A DNA stretch of 32,281 bases from JBOHNM01 sp050730675 (GCA_050730675.1 JBOHNM010000024.1:1-32281); one strand, 5' to 3'. Positions 14,206-22,991 are shown, numbered from the stretch's first letter. Made by a program: numbers and translations. The notes: generated from the letters alone by a model not told the origin.

Positions 14206-15030
14206 ATGCCCCTTCCTATTCCCTTCTTTGTGCAGGTCATGCTGGCTGTCGGCGCTTTTCTGCTTGCGCCAGTGATTGCTCGGGCCCGGAAGCCGGTCTG
14301 GAAGACGGTCTGCGGCGTCGCGTTCGCGGCGATGCTCCTGTGGCCGCTGATGCGGGTCTTCCCTGTACAGCCAATCGCCTGGCTTGGCGCTTCCACCATT
14401 GCGTGCATCGAGTTGACCGGGCTGGCCGTGCCGGCGGTGCTCTTCTTTGCGGTCGTCGCACGGCACGTGCCCCGGAAGGCGGACGGGCGGGCGCTGCTAT
14501 GGCTGACGGCCGTTGCCGGGGTGTACTTCGTCAAGGCCGGGTGGTGGATGGTGGCGCCGGGGGTGGGCGACTTGGGCAGGACCAGGGTTGACGGCGATGG
14601 GGTGTGCCTCCAGTCCACCAATTACACGTGTGTGGCCGCCTCGATGGTCACACTCCTGCGTGCGCGGGGCATCGCGGCCGAGGAGTCCGAGATGGCTCGG
14701 TTGGCCTACACCCAGGTCGGGGGCGGTGCGACGGACTCACGAACGTTGTGGGCCCTGGAGCACAAACTCGCCGGGACCGGTCTGGTCCCCCGCTACCAGC
14801 GGCTGGATCGGATGGGAATCGTTGCCGCGGCCAAGCCGTGCCTGGTGCAACTCGACTGGGGGTTCTTTGTCTCCCACATGGTGCCGGTCTTGGAGGCCAC
14901 CGAGGATCGGGTGGTCATCGGCGATCCATTGGAGGGTCGGCGGGAGATGACCATGGCGGACTTTCTCTCTCAATGGAAGGGGACGGCCGTCACGATCGAG
15001 GGTGTGTCCGGGCAGTCGGCCCCCCGGTAA
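14206..15030 (+). CDS. Membrane-anchored C39-like cysteine peptidase
   Basis: A 274-aa protein with an N-terminal membrane part (about four hydrophobic segments between residues 5 and 115) and a C-terminal papain-like C39 domain. The catalytic residues are visible: C142 in LQSTNYTCVAAS (with the oxyanion Gln six residues before it), H224 in FFVSHMVPV and D240 in IGDPLEG. C39 peptidases usually cut double-glycine leaders of bacteriocins or signal peptides and are usually fused to ABC transporters. Here there is no ATPase, so it resembles stand-alone bacterial C39-like membrane proteins. The active site probably sits on the outer face, but topology is not certain. The start lacks a clear Shine-Dalgarno sequence. 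Confidence 0.8.
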   Translation: MPLPIPFFVQVMLAVGAFLLAPVIARARKPVWKTVCGVAFAAMLLWPLMRVFPVQPIAWLGASTIACIELTGLAVPAVLFFAVVARHVPRKADGRALLWLTAVAGVYFVKAGWWMVAPGVGDLGRTRVDGDGVCLQSTNYTCVAASMVTLLRARGIAAEESEMARLAYTQVGGGATDSRTLWALEHKLAGTGLVPRYQRLDRMGIVAAAKPCLVQLDWGFFVSHMVPVLEATEDRVVIGDPLEGRREMTMADFLSQWKGTAVTIEGVSGQSAPR

Positions 15031-15147
15031 GTCTCCCTACACGGCGGCTGGATTCGTGAGCCGGCCCCCCAGTCGGGCTCATCGACTTGGCTCCAAATGG
15101 CCGACAATCCACACCGCTTGCGGCATGTGCCGCGGCGTGTGGTAAAG

Positions 15148-15170
15148 TACGATAACCCCTCGGAGGGGTT
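15148..15170 (+). promoter_or_regulatory. Putative -10 box and hairpin in the leader of the giant surface protein
   Basis: TACGAT (15148-15153) directly abuts AACCCCTC-G-GAGGGGTT (15154-15170), an almost perfect palindrome that would be the 5' end of the transcript or an operator. About 130 nt of leader follow before the GGAGGAGC ribosome-binding site of ATG 15303. Confidence 0.45.
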
Positions 15171-15302
15171 GTCCCCTGAACCGCTGCCCAGCTTCGACGT
15201 ACCGAGTCATCGTCCGATCCAAACCACCCAACGTCTGACCAAACAACGACCGGGCCAAGGCACGCCTCCCACACACGACGAGGCCCGGAGGAGCAAGACA
15301 GG

Positions 15303-18300
15303 ATGTTCGACCTCTTCGCCAGCCGTCGCCCCGCCAACAACACCAAGACCTCCCGCCTGAACGGCCGCGCGAATGAGTCGTATCGCGATGAGGCGCTGTT
15401 CGAAGAGCTTGAGGTGCGCCAGATGATGGCGACCGACGTCGGGATCACGGCGGTGGGGCTGACGACGGCAGGCCCGTTTGCGCCGCTGGCGACGGTCACG
15501 GCGAGCGCGACGTTCCGCAACTTTGACACCGCGGTCTCTCCAGCGGCGACGATCCGCCTGGTGCTCTCGAGCAACAACGTCTACGGTGACGATGACGACA
15601 TCGAGATCCTTCCCAACGGCGTGGCGGGCTCTGACGCGGTCGATCCTCTGAATGCCGGCCAGATTCTGGCGGGCACATCGGACCCGTTCGCGCTTCCGGC
15701 CGGTGCAGTGCCGGGCAGCTACTACCTGATCGGGCACATCACGACGCCGGGCGACACCAACGCGGTCAACGATACGTTTGTGTCGGCGACTCGCGTGACC
15801 ATCCAGGTCGCGGCGCCGGCGCCGGACGTCAGCGTCACCACCACGGTCACCGGCGGGACGTTCCGCCCCGGGCAGAACATCGTCGGCACGGTGACGGCCC
15901 GCAACACCGGTGCGCAGGCGACCGGGGCCGGCTTCAATGTCGCGTACGCGCTCTCGACCGACTCGATCTGGGGCAATGCCGACGACATCATGGTCACCTC
16001 GGCGACCGGCTCGACCTTCGCCGCGCTCAACGCGGCGGGCGTCTCCGCAGTGACGCCGCTGACGTTCGCGATCGGCGACAACGTGCCGAACGGGACCTAT
16101 CGGCTGCTGGCGCTGGCGGATCCTGAGCACGCGATCAGCGAGAGCAACGAGTCGAACAACATGTTCGCCGTGGCGGCGGCGACGATCATCGTCGCCCGGC
16201 CGGACCTGCAGGGAACGATCACCGGTCCGGCGACGGTCGCCGCGGGCAATCTCATCAGCCCGACAATCACGATCCGCAACGCGGGGGGCGTGGCTTCGAA
16301 CGCCGCGAACTACACGGTCTCGCTGCGGCCGGTTGGCGCGCCCGATGCATCCACGGACATCGTGATCCTCACGAGCGGCAACGTATCGGCGCTGGCGGCG
16401 GGCGCGGCCGCCACGGGGCTGACGGGCACGATCGCCGTGCCTGCCACCGTCCCGGCGGCGTCCTATCGGCTGGTGCTGACGCTCGATACTGGCGACGACA
16501 ACGCCGAGGGCAACGAGCTGAACAATGTCGTCATCGCGGCGGCCAATACAGCCGTGACCAACACCGGCGCGGCGACGCTGCCGGACGTGGTGGCATCGGT
16601 CCTGCCGATCACCCGCACGCTGGTGCCGGGCGGCACGCTGGAACCGTTCTTTGTCCGCGTGAGCAACCTGGGCACGGCGATGGCCGCGCCATTCCACGTC
16701 AATGTGTTCCTGTCATCGAACGCGACGCTCGACGCCAACGACGTCCAGATCGGCGGCTTTGATCTGGGTGCGGTTTCCGGCACGGTGGAGTCGATGCAAG
16801 ACGGGCTGGTGCCCGCATGGATGCCCGGCGGGACCTACTTCCTGATCGTCCAGGCTGATTCCGACGCTGACATCGCCGAGTCGAACGAGGCCAACAACAA
16901 CGGCGCAACGGCGACGGCGACCATCACCGTGGTCCGGCCGACCGTCAGTATCACGGCGAGCGATCCGACGGCCGCCGAGGTCAACGCACCCGGCACGCCG
17001 AACCCCGGCGTGTTCACGATCACGCGCACGGGCCCGACGACTTCGGCGCTGGTGGTCAACTACACGCTGGGCGGCACGGCCTTCGAGGGCCCGGACTACA
17101 CGTCGCTCCCCAACTTCGTCACGATCCCGGTCGGCGCGACGTCGGCGACGTTCACCATCAACGTTTTTAACGAGGACACCGGTGAGCCGACCGAGACGGT
17201 GATCGCCACGCTCGCCCGCGGCACCGGGTACTCGATCAATCTCGCGACCAACCGCGCGACTGTGAATATCGCCGACAACGAGGCGGTCGTCACCGTGGTC
17301 GCCACGGACCCGACGGCGGCGGAGACCACCGCGCCGCTGGCGGCCGATGGCGGGCGCTTCACGTTCACTCGCACCGGCCCGCTCACGTCGTCGCTGCTGG
17401 TCACCTACCTCATCGGCGGCACTGCAAGTGGCGGCGATTACACGGGGGTCACGGGCGACGTCACGTTCGCCGCCGGCTCCGCCACCGCCGTGGTCAACAT
17501 CGGCGTGGTCAACGACGTCATCGGCGAGCCCGCCGAGACGCTGATCTTCACGATCATCGACGGACCGGGCTACGGCCCCGGCGCCGCGGCGACCGCGACC
17601 GTCACCATCAACGACAACGAGCCGGTCGTCACGGTCACGGCCGTGGATGCCTTTGCCACCCAGACGCGCGACGGCGAGGTGCTCAACCCGGGTCAGTTCC
17701 GCTTCACGCGCACAGGCCCCACGACCGACCCGTTCACGGTGTTCTACACCATCGGCGGCACGGCCCTCAACGGTGTGGACTACCTCGACGGCGATACCGA
17801 CGCGGCCCTGACCGGCCAGGTGGTCATCCCCGCCGGGCAGACCGGCGCGGTGGTGAACATCGCCCCGCAGGTCATCCCCCGCACCGGGGCGATGACGGTG
17901 ATCCTGACGCCGACGTTCGCCCCGGCCGGGCCGTACCGCGTGGCCAACCCGGCCGTGCCCGCCACGGTAAACATCACCCCGCTGCCGCCGGTCAACCTGA
18001 CGGCCACGGCGTTCACCTTCGACCCGGGCACGCTCTCGCTCTCGGCCCCGGGCTTGTCCACGGCGTTCTCGTTCACGCTCAACCGCACGGGCCTGCCCGC
18101 GAGCATGGCGGCGTTCAGCACGCAGATCCGCCTGTCGAGCAACAACATCCTCGGCGACGCGGACGACATCGTGCTGTTCACGCAGGCGTACGCCGCGGGC
18201 TTCACCGGCTCGAGCACGATCAACGGCACGCTGCTGTGGGACACCCTGCCGCTCGCGCTGCCGGGGACCTACAACCTCGGCCTGTTCGTCGACAGCGGCA

Positions 18301-18374
18301 ACCTGGTCAACGAGTTCAACGAGGTGGACAATCGCCTGATCAGCGCCAGCGGCCAGATCACCTTCACGCCGTAA
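15303..18374 (+). CDS. 1023-aa surface protein with CARDB and Calx-beta domains
   Basis: A large, acidic, Ala/Thr/Val-rich protein. The first 45 residues lack a classical signal but contain FEELEVRQMMAT, a variant of the planctomycete LEPRxLL export/anchor motif. Four CARDB-type immunoglobulin-like domains follow (about 45-170, 175-295, 297-415, 427-545), each ending in the ESNEANN-type motif (AISESNESNN, EGNELNN, IAESNEANN). Three Calx-beta domains (about 545-660, 660-775, 775-890) show the TRTGPTT...GGTA...DY pattern and INDNE calcium-binding ends. A last CARDB-like domain (897-1023) ends VNEFNEVDN. The repeated Asp/Asn motifs imply Ca-dependent rigidity. Likely a cell-surface adhesin or structural protein. 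GGAGGAGC precedes ATG 15303. Confidence 0.88.
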   Translation: MFDLFASRRPANNTKTSRLNGRANESYRDEALFEELEVRQMMATDVGITAVGLTTAGPFAPLATVTASATFRNFDTAVSPAATIRLVLSSNNVYGDDDDIEILPNGVAGSDAVDPLNAGQILAGTSDPFALPAGAVPGSYYLIGHITTPGDTNAVNDTFVSATRVTIQVAAPAPDVSVTTTVTGGTFRPGQNIVGTVTARNTGAQATGAGFNVAYALSTDSIWGNADDIMVTSATGSTFAALNAAGVSAVTPLTFAIGDNVPNGTYRLLALADPEHAISESNESNNMFAVAAATIIVARPDLQGTITGPATVAAGNLISPTITIRNAGGVASNAANYTVSLRPVGAPDASTDIVILTSGNVSALAAGAAATGLTGTIAVPATVPAASYRLVLTLDTGDDNAEGNELNNVVIAAANTAVTNTGAATLPDVVASVLPITRTLVPGGTLEPFFVRVSNLGTAMAAPFHVNVFLSSNATLDANDVQIGGFDLGAVSGTVESMQDGLVPAWMPGGTYFLIVQADSDADIAESNEANNNGATATATITVVRPTVSITASDPTAAEVNAPGTPNPGVFTITRTGPTTSALVVNYTLGGTAFEGPDYTSLPNFVTIPVGATSATFTINVFNEDTGEPTETVIATLARGTGYSINLATNRATVNIADNEAVVTVVATDPTAAETTAPLAADGGRFTFTRTGPLTSSLLVTYLIGGTASGGDYTGVTGDVTFAAGSATAVVNIGVVNDVIGEPAETLIFTIIDGPGYGPGAAATATVTINDNEPVVTVTAVDAFATQTRDGEVLNPGQFRFTRTGPTTDPFTVFYTIGGTALNGVDYLDGDTDAALTGQVVIPAGQTGAVVNIAPQVIPRTGAMTVILTPTFAPAGPYRVANPAVPATVNITPLPPVNLTATAFTFDPGTLSLSAPGLSTAFSFTLNRTGLPASMAAFSTQIRLSSNNILGDADDIVLFTQAYAAGFTGSSTINGTLLWDTLPLALPGTYNLGLFVDSGNLVNEFNEVDNRLISASGQITFTP

Positions 18375-18395
18375 GCCGGCGGATGGGATAACCCG

Positions 18396-18968
18396 ATGCA
18401 GTCTAAGGCCAAGACCGTCGCCGAGTACCTGGCGTCCCTTCCCGAAGACCGCCGCGCGGCGCTGATGGCCGTGCGCGAGGTGTTCGTCAAGAACATCGAC
18501 AAGGACTATGAGGAAGCGATGGGGTACGGGATGCCCGGCTGGGTGGTGCCGCACTCGGTATTCCCGCCGGGGTACCACTGCGACCCGAGCCTGCCGCTAC
18601 CGTTCGGGGGGATGGCGTCGCAGAAGAACTACATGTCGGTGTACCTGATGTGCCTGTACGGTGACAGCCCGCACTTGGCGTGGTTCAAGAAAGCGTGGGC
18701 GGCGACAGGCAAAAAGCTGGACATGGGCAAGTCGTGCATCCGCTTCAAGAAGGTGGAGGACCTGGCGCTGGATGTCATCGGCGAGGCGATTCGACGAGTG
18801 CCGGCGGCGAAGTACATCGAGCACTACACACGGTCGCTGGGGACGATGAAGTCCGCCCCGGCGGCGAAGAAGGCCGTTGCGAAAAAGCCCGCGATCAAGA
18901 AGGCGTCGGGGCGCAAACCCGCGGCCAAGAAAGCAGCCCCGAAGCGTGCCGCGGTCAAGGTCCGGTGA
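18396..18968 (+). CDS. DUF1801 (YdhG-like) protein with histone-H1-like tail
   Basis: A 190-aa protein. Residues 1-145 form a DUF1801 domain (KTVAEYLASLPEDRRAALMAVREVF, YEEAMGYGMPGWVV, a strand KNYMSVYLMCLYG, then SCIRFKKVEDLALDVIGEAIRRV), a small fold of unknown function found in many bacteria. The last 40 residues are a Lys/Ala/Pro tail (repeats of AAKKA, KKPA, KKAAPKR) like those of bacterial histone-H1 homologues, which may bind DNA or RNA. It is 21 nt downstream of the giant gene and 21 nt upstream of the cupin gene, so it could be part of a run of co-transcribed genes. Start chosen at the domain beginning; no strong ribosome-binding site is visible. Confidence 0.85.
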   Translation: MQSKAKTVAEYLASLPEDRRAALMAVREVFVKNIDKDYEEAMGYGMPGWVVPHSVFPPGYHCDPSLPLPFGGMASQKNYMSVYLMCLYGDSPHLAWFKKAWAATGKKLDMGKSCIRFKKVEDLALDVIGEAIRRVPAAKYIEHYTRSLGTMKSAPAAKKAVAKKPAIKKASGRKPAAKKAAPKRAAVKVR

Positions 18969-18989
18969 GCGGAACGCGGAGCGTTGTCC

Positions 18990-19364
18990 ATGGCCACTGA
19001 AGCGACCGTTACGTCATGGATCGACCTGCCGGAGGATCATCCGATGGCGCGGATTTCGCGCCGGCGGATCATGGGCGAGAAGATGATGGTTTCGCAGGTC
19101 CACCTGTCGCAGGGGTTCGATCTGCCGAGTCACCAGCATGAGAACGAGCAGTTCGTGGTGGTACTGGTCGGGCGCTGCCTCTTCGGGCTGGGTGCTCCGG
19201 GGACGGCCGAGCACCGCACGGTCGAAGTGAAGACGGGGCAGGTGCTGGTGCTGCCGCCGAATGTCCCCCACTCGTGCCTGGCGCTGGAGGAGACGGACAT
19301 CCTGGACCTGTTCAGCCCGGTGAGCGCGACCACTGGGGTGGATCGGCGCGGCGCTCATGGTTGA
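18990..19364 (+). CDS. Small cupin-domain protein
   Basis: A 124-aa single-domain cupin. Motif 1 is complete (PSHQHENEQFVVVLVG: two His and Glu as metal ligands), and motif 2 has the fourth ligand (VLVLPPNVPHSCLAL). The protein is cytoplasmic and likely binds one divalent metal; small cupins act as isomerases, dioxygenases or sugar sensors, and nothing here narrows the substrate. GGAG about 8 nt upstream supports ATG 18990; a TTG at 18984 overlaps that region. Its stop overlaps an upstream alternative start of the zf-TFIIB gene, but the latter more likely begins at 19420. Confidence 0.85.
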   Translation: MATEATVTSWIDLPEDHPMARISRRRIMGEKMMVSQVHLSQGFDLPSHQHENEQFVVVLVGRCLFGLGAPGTAEHRTVEVKTGQVLVLPPNVPHSCLALEETDILDLFSPVSATTGVDRRGAHG

Positions 19365-19407
19365 CCGGGCGCGGCGGACGGGCTTGGAACGTGGCCGGGG
19401 CGTCGAT

Positions 19408-19413
19408 TACACT
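19408..19413 (+). promoter_or_regulatory. Putative leaderless promoter with -35 box
   Basis: TACACT ends 6 nt before ATG 19420. TTGGAA at 19384-19389 is an 18-nt spacer away, making this the most complete sigma-70-like promoter among the leaderless set. Confidence 0.6.
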
Positions 19414-19419
19414 CCGGTC

Positions 19420-19848
19420 ATGTGCCCCCCACCTTCACCGCTGGTCCCGCCGTCGTCCCAGGACGCCAAGCTCAACTGTCCGAATGACCAGACGCGGATG
19501 GAGAAGATCAACGTCGAGGGGGTGGTGATCGACCGCTGCAATTCGTGCGGGCGGTTGTGGCTTGATGACGGCGAAATGAAACGCCTCCTGGCCCACAAAT
19601 CGACCGTGCACGAGGCGGATGCCGGGCCGTTCGGTCGGGAGAGCGGGCGGGCGGCGCTGGGCGGACGGGTCTGCCCGCGCGACGGGACGACGCTGCTGGA
19701 GATCAAGCACCCACAGCGGCAGGACGTGCTGATCGAGTACTGCCCGAAGTGCCGCGGGGTGCTGCTGGATGCGGGCGAACTGCGGATGATCAGCGGCGAA
19801 GAGGCGGGCTCCTGGCTGGCAAAGATCCAGAAGATCGTTCGCTGGTGA
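19420..19848 (+). CDS. Protein with two zf-TFIIB zinc-ribbon half-sites
   Basis: A 142-aa protein with two copies of the zf-TFIIB (transcription-factor zinc-finger) motif. Copy 1: LNCPNDQTRMEK...IDRCNSCGRLWLDDGEM (C20, C40, C43). Copy 2: VCPRDGTTLLEI...IEYCPKCRGVLLDAGEL (C85, C108, C111). Each follows the CPxDxxxxL...ExCxxCxGxWLDxGEL pattern, the fourth ligand being less obvious than usual. Bacterial members are common and mostly uncharacterised; regulation or nucleic-acid binding is assumed. A Pro/Ser-rich N-terminus precedes the first copy. ATG 19420 follows the TACACT-N6 arrangement; ATG 19357 is in frame but would overlap the cupin stop. Confidence 0.85.
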   Translation: MCPPPSPLVPPSSQDAKLNCPNDQTRMEKINVEGVVIDRCNSCGRLWLDDGEMKRLLAHKSTVHEADAGPFGRESGRAALGGRVCPRDGTTLLEIKHPQRQDVLIEYCPKCRGVLLDAGELRMISGEEAGSWLAKIQKIVRW

Positions 19849-19962
19849 TATTCGTGTAACAAGCCCAGTGGACGCATGGGCGAAGCAGCGTACAGCGATA
19901 TGCTCGGACAAGCGGGCACACAAAGCCTGCCTCGTGGATCACCGCGTCTTGGGAGCCGCCCG

Positions 19963-20484
19963 ATGAAACTCGTTCCGCTTGGTCTTGTTGCGTGTGCCGT
20001 CGCCGCGAGCGTCGCGTTTGGACCTTCGGCTGTGGCGATGGGCGGCCGCCCCGGAGCAATGGCGGGATTTGCATCGGCGCCGCCGCGCAGCCGGTTGGTG
20101 GTGATCGACGGACGGGCATACCGCGTGGCGTGCAGCCTGCGGGTGATGATCCCCGGCGCGCCGCTGGACCCGGAGCAGCCGCAACCGGAGATTCAGATGC
20201 AATGCACCGTCGCGCTCACGACGGCGGATGGGCGGCCTGTCGGCCGGCTGCCATCGCGACTGGCGTTGATGCTCAACGAAGGGCGCGTGCGGCGGTCGGT
20301 GATCCTGGACGTGATCCCGAGCGATGTTCAGGCGCCGCTCGATACCGAAGCGTACGGCGGCGCGGTGGCGGCGTTCGACGAGACAGATGGCGCGGTTGCC
20401 GCGGCAATCACAGTTCGCGACGGACGGCGCACCGTGACGCATGCACTCGGGAATGTGCCCGTCGAAATCATCCCGCTGCCGTAG
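19963..20484 (+). CDS. Secreted hypothetical protein
   Basis: A 173-aa exported protein with a signal peptide (MKLVPLGLVACAVAASVAFG, cleavage around SAVA-M). The mature part has RSRLVVIDGRAYRVACSLRVMIPG, a beta-rich stretch with LTTADGRPVGRLPSRLALMLNEGRVRRSVI, and ends HALGNVPVEIIPLP. Two or three Cys residues could form disulfides. I do not recognise a family. GGGAG about 8 nt before ATG 19963 is the ribosome-binding site. It converges with the prepilin-like gene with only 13 nt between stops and no clear terminator. Confidence 0.7.
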   Translation: MKLVPLGLVACAVAASVAFGPSAVAMGGRPGAMAGFASAPPRSRLVVIDGRAYRVACSLRVMIPGAPLDPEQPQPEIQMQCTVALTTADGRPVGRLPSRLALMLNEGRVRRSVILDVIPSDVQAPLDTEAYGGAVAAFDETDGAVAAAITVRDGRRTVTHALGNVPVEIIPLP

Positions 20485-20497
20485 GCGGCGGTGTGGC

Positions 20498-21385
20498 TTA
20501 CAAACCGAGCGCCTTTTCCGGATTGGCATAGATCGTCGGCCCGCCGTGGCTGTTCTCTTCGCGGACTTCGGCGGGAACATTCTTGCCGCCCAGAGCGCGG
20601 GGAAAGACCGAGCCTTCGATCGGCGCGACGTGTCCGTCGGCGAAGGCGGCGTTGGCGGTGCCCTTGCCGCCGAGGTGGCGGTAGCCGATGCGGCAGTTGG
20701 TGGATCCGATGCGGTTATCGCGCTGACGACCGGCGTAGACGCCGTCGGCGACGGCGACGAGCGAGCTGGGACGGGAGAAGGCCGAGACCTTGGTGTAATC
20801 GATCGAAAAGCCGTTGCTGCCGGGGCCGTAGCCGACCGAGCCGGTGTAGTAAGTGTTGGGGACGACCACCGCCGCCGAGCCGATGGGGTTGTCGCCGTTG
20901 ATCCAGTAGGCGACGCGGACGATCTTGGTGAGGTTGCGCTCGGGGATCTGCACGGGATCGAAGCCGGTGCCGTTGCGGACGCAGGGCCAGTCCATCCAGC
21001 CCTTGGGATTGTCGGGGTCGTTGCCGGTCTGGCCGGCGAGGAGGCCGGGGACATCCTTCGCTTCGGGGCAGGTGAACGGCGAGTTCTTGAGGGCCTGCTC
21101 GCCCGCGCCGCCCATGTAGCCGTCGCGGTCGAGGATCGCGCCCCAGCCATCGAGGGGAACGCCGGTGCCCGTCACGCCGGTCATGGTGTACGACGGCACG
21201 ACGGCCTCGCGGTGGTCGCCGTTGTAAAGCGTCAGGGCCTGGCCGACGCCGCGGAGGTTGCTGAGGCAGACGGTGGACTTGGCCGAGCGGCGGGCGGAGG
21301 CCATCGCGGGAAGGAGAATCGCGATGAGCAGAGCGATGATGGCGATGACCACGAGCAATTCAACGAGTGTGAATCCGCGACGCAT
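20498..21385 (-). CDS. Type IV prepilin-like protein with H...DG C-terminal motif
   Basis: A 295-aa protein starting with a classical type IV/type II pseudopilin N-terminus: MRRGFTLVELLVVIAIIALL, in which the peptidase cuts before Phe and Glu+5 is present. The rest is a periplasmic domain (CLSNLRGVGQALTLYNGDHR, typical of the planctomycete prepilin-like family) ending with YRHLGG...NAAFADGHV, a version of the H-x9-DG motif with a longer gap (12 residues). Dozens of paralogues usually occur per planctomycete genome, and their function is unsettled (secretion or envelope). GGAG 7-10 nt upstream gives the start at 21385. It is divergent from the hydrolase gene at 21516. Confidence 0.9.
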   Translation of the reverse strand: MRRGFTLVELLVVIAIIALLIAILLPAMASARRSAKSTVCLSNLRGVGQALTLYNGDHREAVVPSYTMTGVTGTGVPLDGWGAILDRDGYMGGAGEQALKNSPFTCPEAKDVPGLLAGQTGNDPDNPKGWMDWPCVRNGTGFDPVQIPERNLTKIVRVAYWINGDNPIGSAAVVVPNTYYTGSVGYGPGSNGFSIDYTKVSAFSRPSSLVAVADGVYAGRQRDNRIGSTNCRIGYRHLGGKGTANAAFADGHVAPIEGSVFPRALGGKNVPAEVREENSHGGPTIYANPEKALGL

Positions 21386-21504
21386 GGTGTGTCTCCGATC
21401 GTCCTTGTCCTACCCCCGGCGCCGAGTTGCGCGAGTATACCAAGGCGCATCAAGCCCGTTGCGGCGGTGCGGGGAATGTTGCACGATCAGCTCGCGTTCG
21501 TCCA

Positions 21505-21510
21505 TAGACT
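21505..21510 (+). promoter_or_regulatory. Putative -10 box of a leaderless promoter
   Basis: TAGACT, then GTCGC, then ATG 21516 (5-nt gap). TTGCAC lies 20 nt before the box, longer than the usual 16-18 nt spacer. Confidence 0.5.
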
Positions 21511-21515
21511 GTCGC

Positions 21516-22925
21516 ATGCGGCTGATCGCGTGCATCATCGCTTCGATCTTGTGCATGACCGCTTCGGCCTGGGCGGACAATCCCTTCGACCTTGCCCGCA
21601 AGCCGAAGCAGGTTGTGCTTGTCACGCTGAGTGACGAGCCGGCGACAACGGACATCACTGCTCAGCCGCCGATGCTGCAGCATCTGGCAGGGGTCCTGGG
21701 GGAACTGAAGGGCCAGCAGATCGTCGATCTGTGCGGCAGTGTCGATACCAAGCCATTGCCTGCCCCGAGTGCTGCGGGCAAGCGCGTGTGCGTGGTGCAT
21801 ATCAGCGGGCCCGCGGGCGCGAGGGCGGTCCGGCTCGATCAACTCCCCGACGGCGGGTACATGGCGAGCGTAATCGGTCAGGCGGCGAGGGTTGAAGGCG
21901 AACAGTCTAAGTCCGTGCCACTCAAGAAGGTAGCGATTGAGACCCTGATCAACTCGCTGAATGGCGGCCCCGGCGGCGAGACGTACTTCGGCGGGTTTGA
22001 TGTGGATGCCGAGAAGGACCTGCGCAGTTCGGTGTTCGAGGTGCCGCAGCCGTACGCGGTCGGCGCGTTTCAGCTCGACGCCAAGACGCTCCGGGATCGC
22101 ATCACCGGGAGCGGTCGCACCCGGTGGGACGCGACCAAGCGTGAGCTTTCAAGCGAGAAGCTGTTTGCACGGCTCCCGGCGAGTTACGACCCCAAGCGCC
22201 CCGCAGGCCTGGTGATCTGGATGGACCCGTCGCCGGGCGGGCACCCGCCGCAGCCGTTCTTCAAGGCGCTGGATCGGTACGGGTTCATCTGCATCGGCGC
22301 GGCGAACGCCGGCAACAACCGCGAGGTGGCCGATCGCCTCCAGCTCGCGCTCGACGCCGTCGCGACCGCTAAGCGTCGCTGGCATATCGATCCGTCGCGC
22401 GTTTACACGGCGGGCGTCTCCGGCGGGGGGAAGATGGCGTCGGTGCTGCTGCCCGGGTTCCCAGAGGTCTTCAACGGCGCCGTACCGATCGTCGGCTTGG
22501 CTTGCTACGCCTCGGTGCCGACGGGGCAGCCCGGCACGGTGTGGGCGCCGGAGTATGCCAAGCCGAGCGGCAAGCAGTGGAGTCAGTTTCTTCAACGACG
22601 GACCGCGGCCGTGACCGGGAGCAAGGACTTCAATCAGCCGTCGGTGCTCGGCAAAGCCAAGGCGATGCAGGCCGACAAAGTCGAGGTGCGCATCTACGAC
22701 ATCGAGGGGATGGGGCACGAGTTCCCGACGGCAGAGGCGTTCGTCGAGCAACTGGGCTGGGTGGATGAGCGGGCCCGGGCTGCGGCGGAGGAGGCGGTGA
22801 CGGAGGCCGCGGCGGCGATGGCGAAACCGGCGGCGGACCGCAAGGCTCAGTTGTTGGAGGTTGTGCGGCGGTGGCCGTGGACGCCAGCGGCGTGGGAGGC
22901 GGCGAAGGACCTCTCGGCCAAGTGA
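21516..22925 (+). CDS. Secreted alpha/beta hydrolase (esterase/depolymerase-like)
   Basis: A 469-aa exported protein. The signal peptide ends about residue 20 (CIIASILCMTASAWA). The N-terminal half (to about 210) is not recognisable; the C-terminal half is an alpha/beta hydrolase: AGLVIWMDPSPGG (oxyanion strand), then the nucleophile elbow AGVSGGGKMAS with S302, and H401 in IEGMGHEFP. This resembles poly(3-hydroxybutyrate) depolymerase/feruloyl-esterase-type enzymes (esterase PHB family) common in planctomycetes. The acid residue is not assigned. A helical C-terminal tail (EEAVTEAAAAMAK...) may be a linker or partner interface. Substrate unknown. The aminotransferase gene begins 66 nt after its stop and has its own promoter box. 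Confidence 0.82.
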   Translation: MRLIACIIASILCMTASAWADNPFDLARKPKQVVLVTLSDEPATTDITAQPPMLQHLAGVLGELKGQQIVDLCGSVDTKPLPAPSAAGKRVCVVHISGPAGARAVRLDQLPDGGYMASVIGQAARVEGEQSKSVPLKKVAIETLINSLNGGPGGETYFGGFDVDAEKDLRSSVFEVPQPYAVGAFQLDAKTLRDRITGSGRTRWDATKRELSSEKLFARLPASYDPKRPAGLVIWMDPSPGGHPPQPFFKALDRYGFICIGAANAGNNREVADRLQLALDAVATAKRRWHIDPSRVYTAGVSGGGKMASVLLPGFPEVFNGAVPIVGLACYASVPTGQPGTVWAPEYAKPSGKQWSQFLQRRTAAVTGSKDFNQPSVLGKAKAMQADKVEVRIYDIEGMGHEFPTAEAFVEQLGWVDERARAAAEEAVTEAAAAMAKPAADRKAQLLEVVRRWPWTPAAWEAAKDLSAK

Positions 22926-22980
22926 CATCGGGCGATGGATTCGGCGGTGATGGCTCGATACGCACGGTCTGCGGGCCCGA

Positions 22981-22986
22981 TACTGT
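22981..22986 (+). promoter_or_regulatory. Putative -10 box of a leaderless promoter
   Basis: TACTGT, then TGGTC, then ATG 22992. GATACT, two bases earlier, is an alternative box with a 7-nt gap. Confidence 0.4.
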
Positions 22987-22991
22987 TGGTC

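Noticed and set aside
15207..18578. Long Arg/His-rich reading frames on the - strand (about 496 and 621 residues) opposite the giant surface protein
   Set aside because: Composition is dominated by Arg, His, Gly and Asp with no domains or start signals; they mirror the repetitive GC-rich coding strand.
19357..19419. Earlier in-frame ATG for the zf-TFIIB gene, overlapping the cupin stop
   Set aside because: An overlap start would add a basic, non-conserved segment; the TACACT-N6-ATG arrangement at 19420 fits the other leaderless genes.
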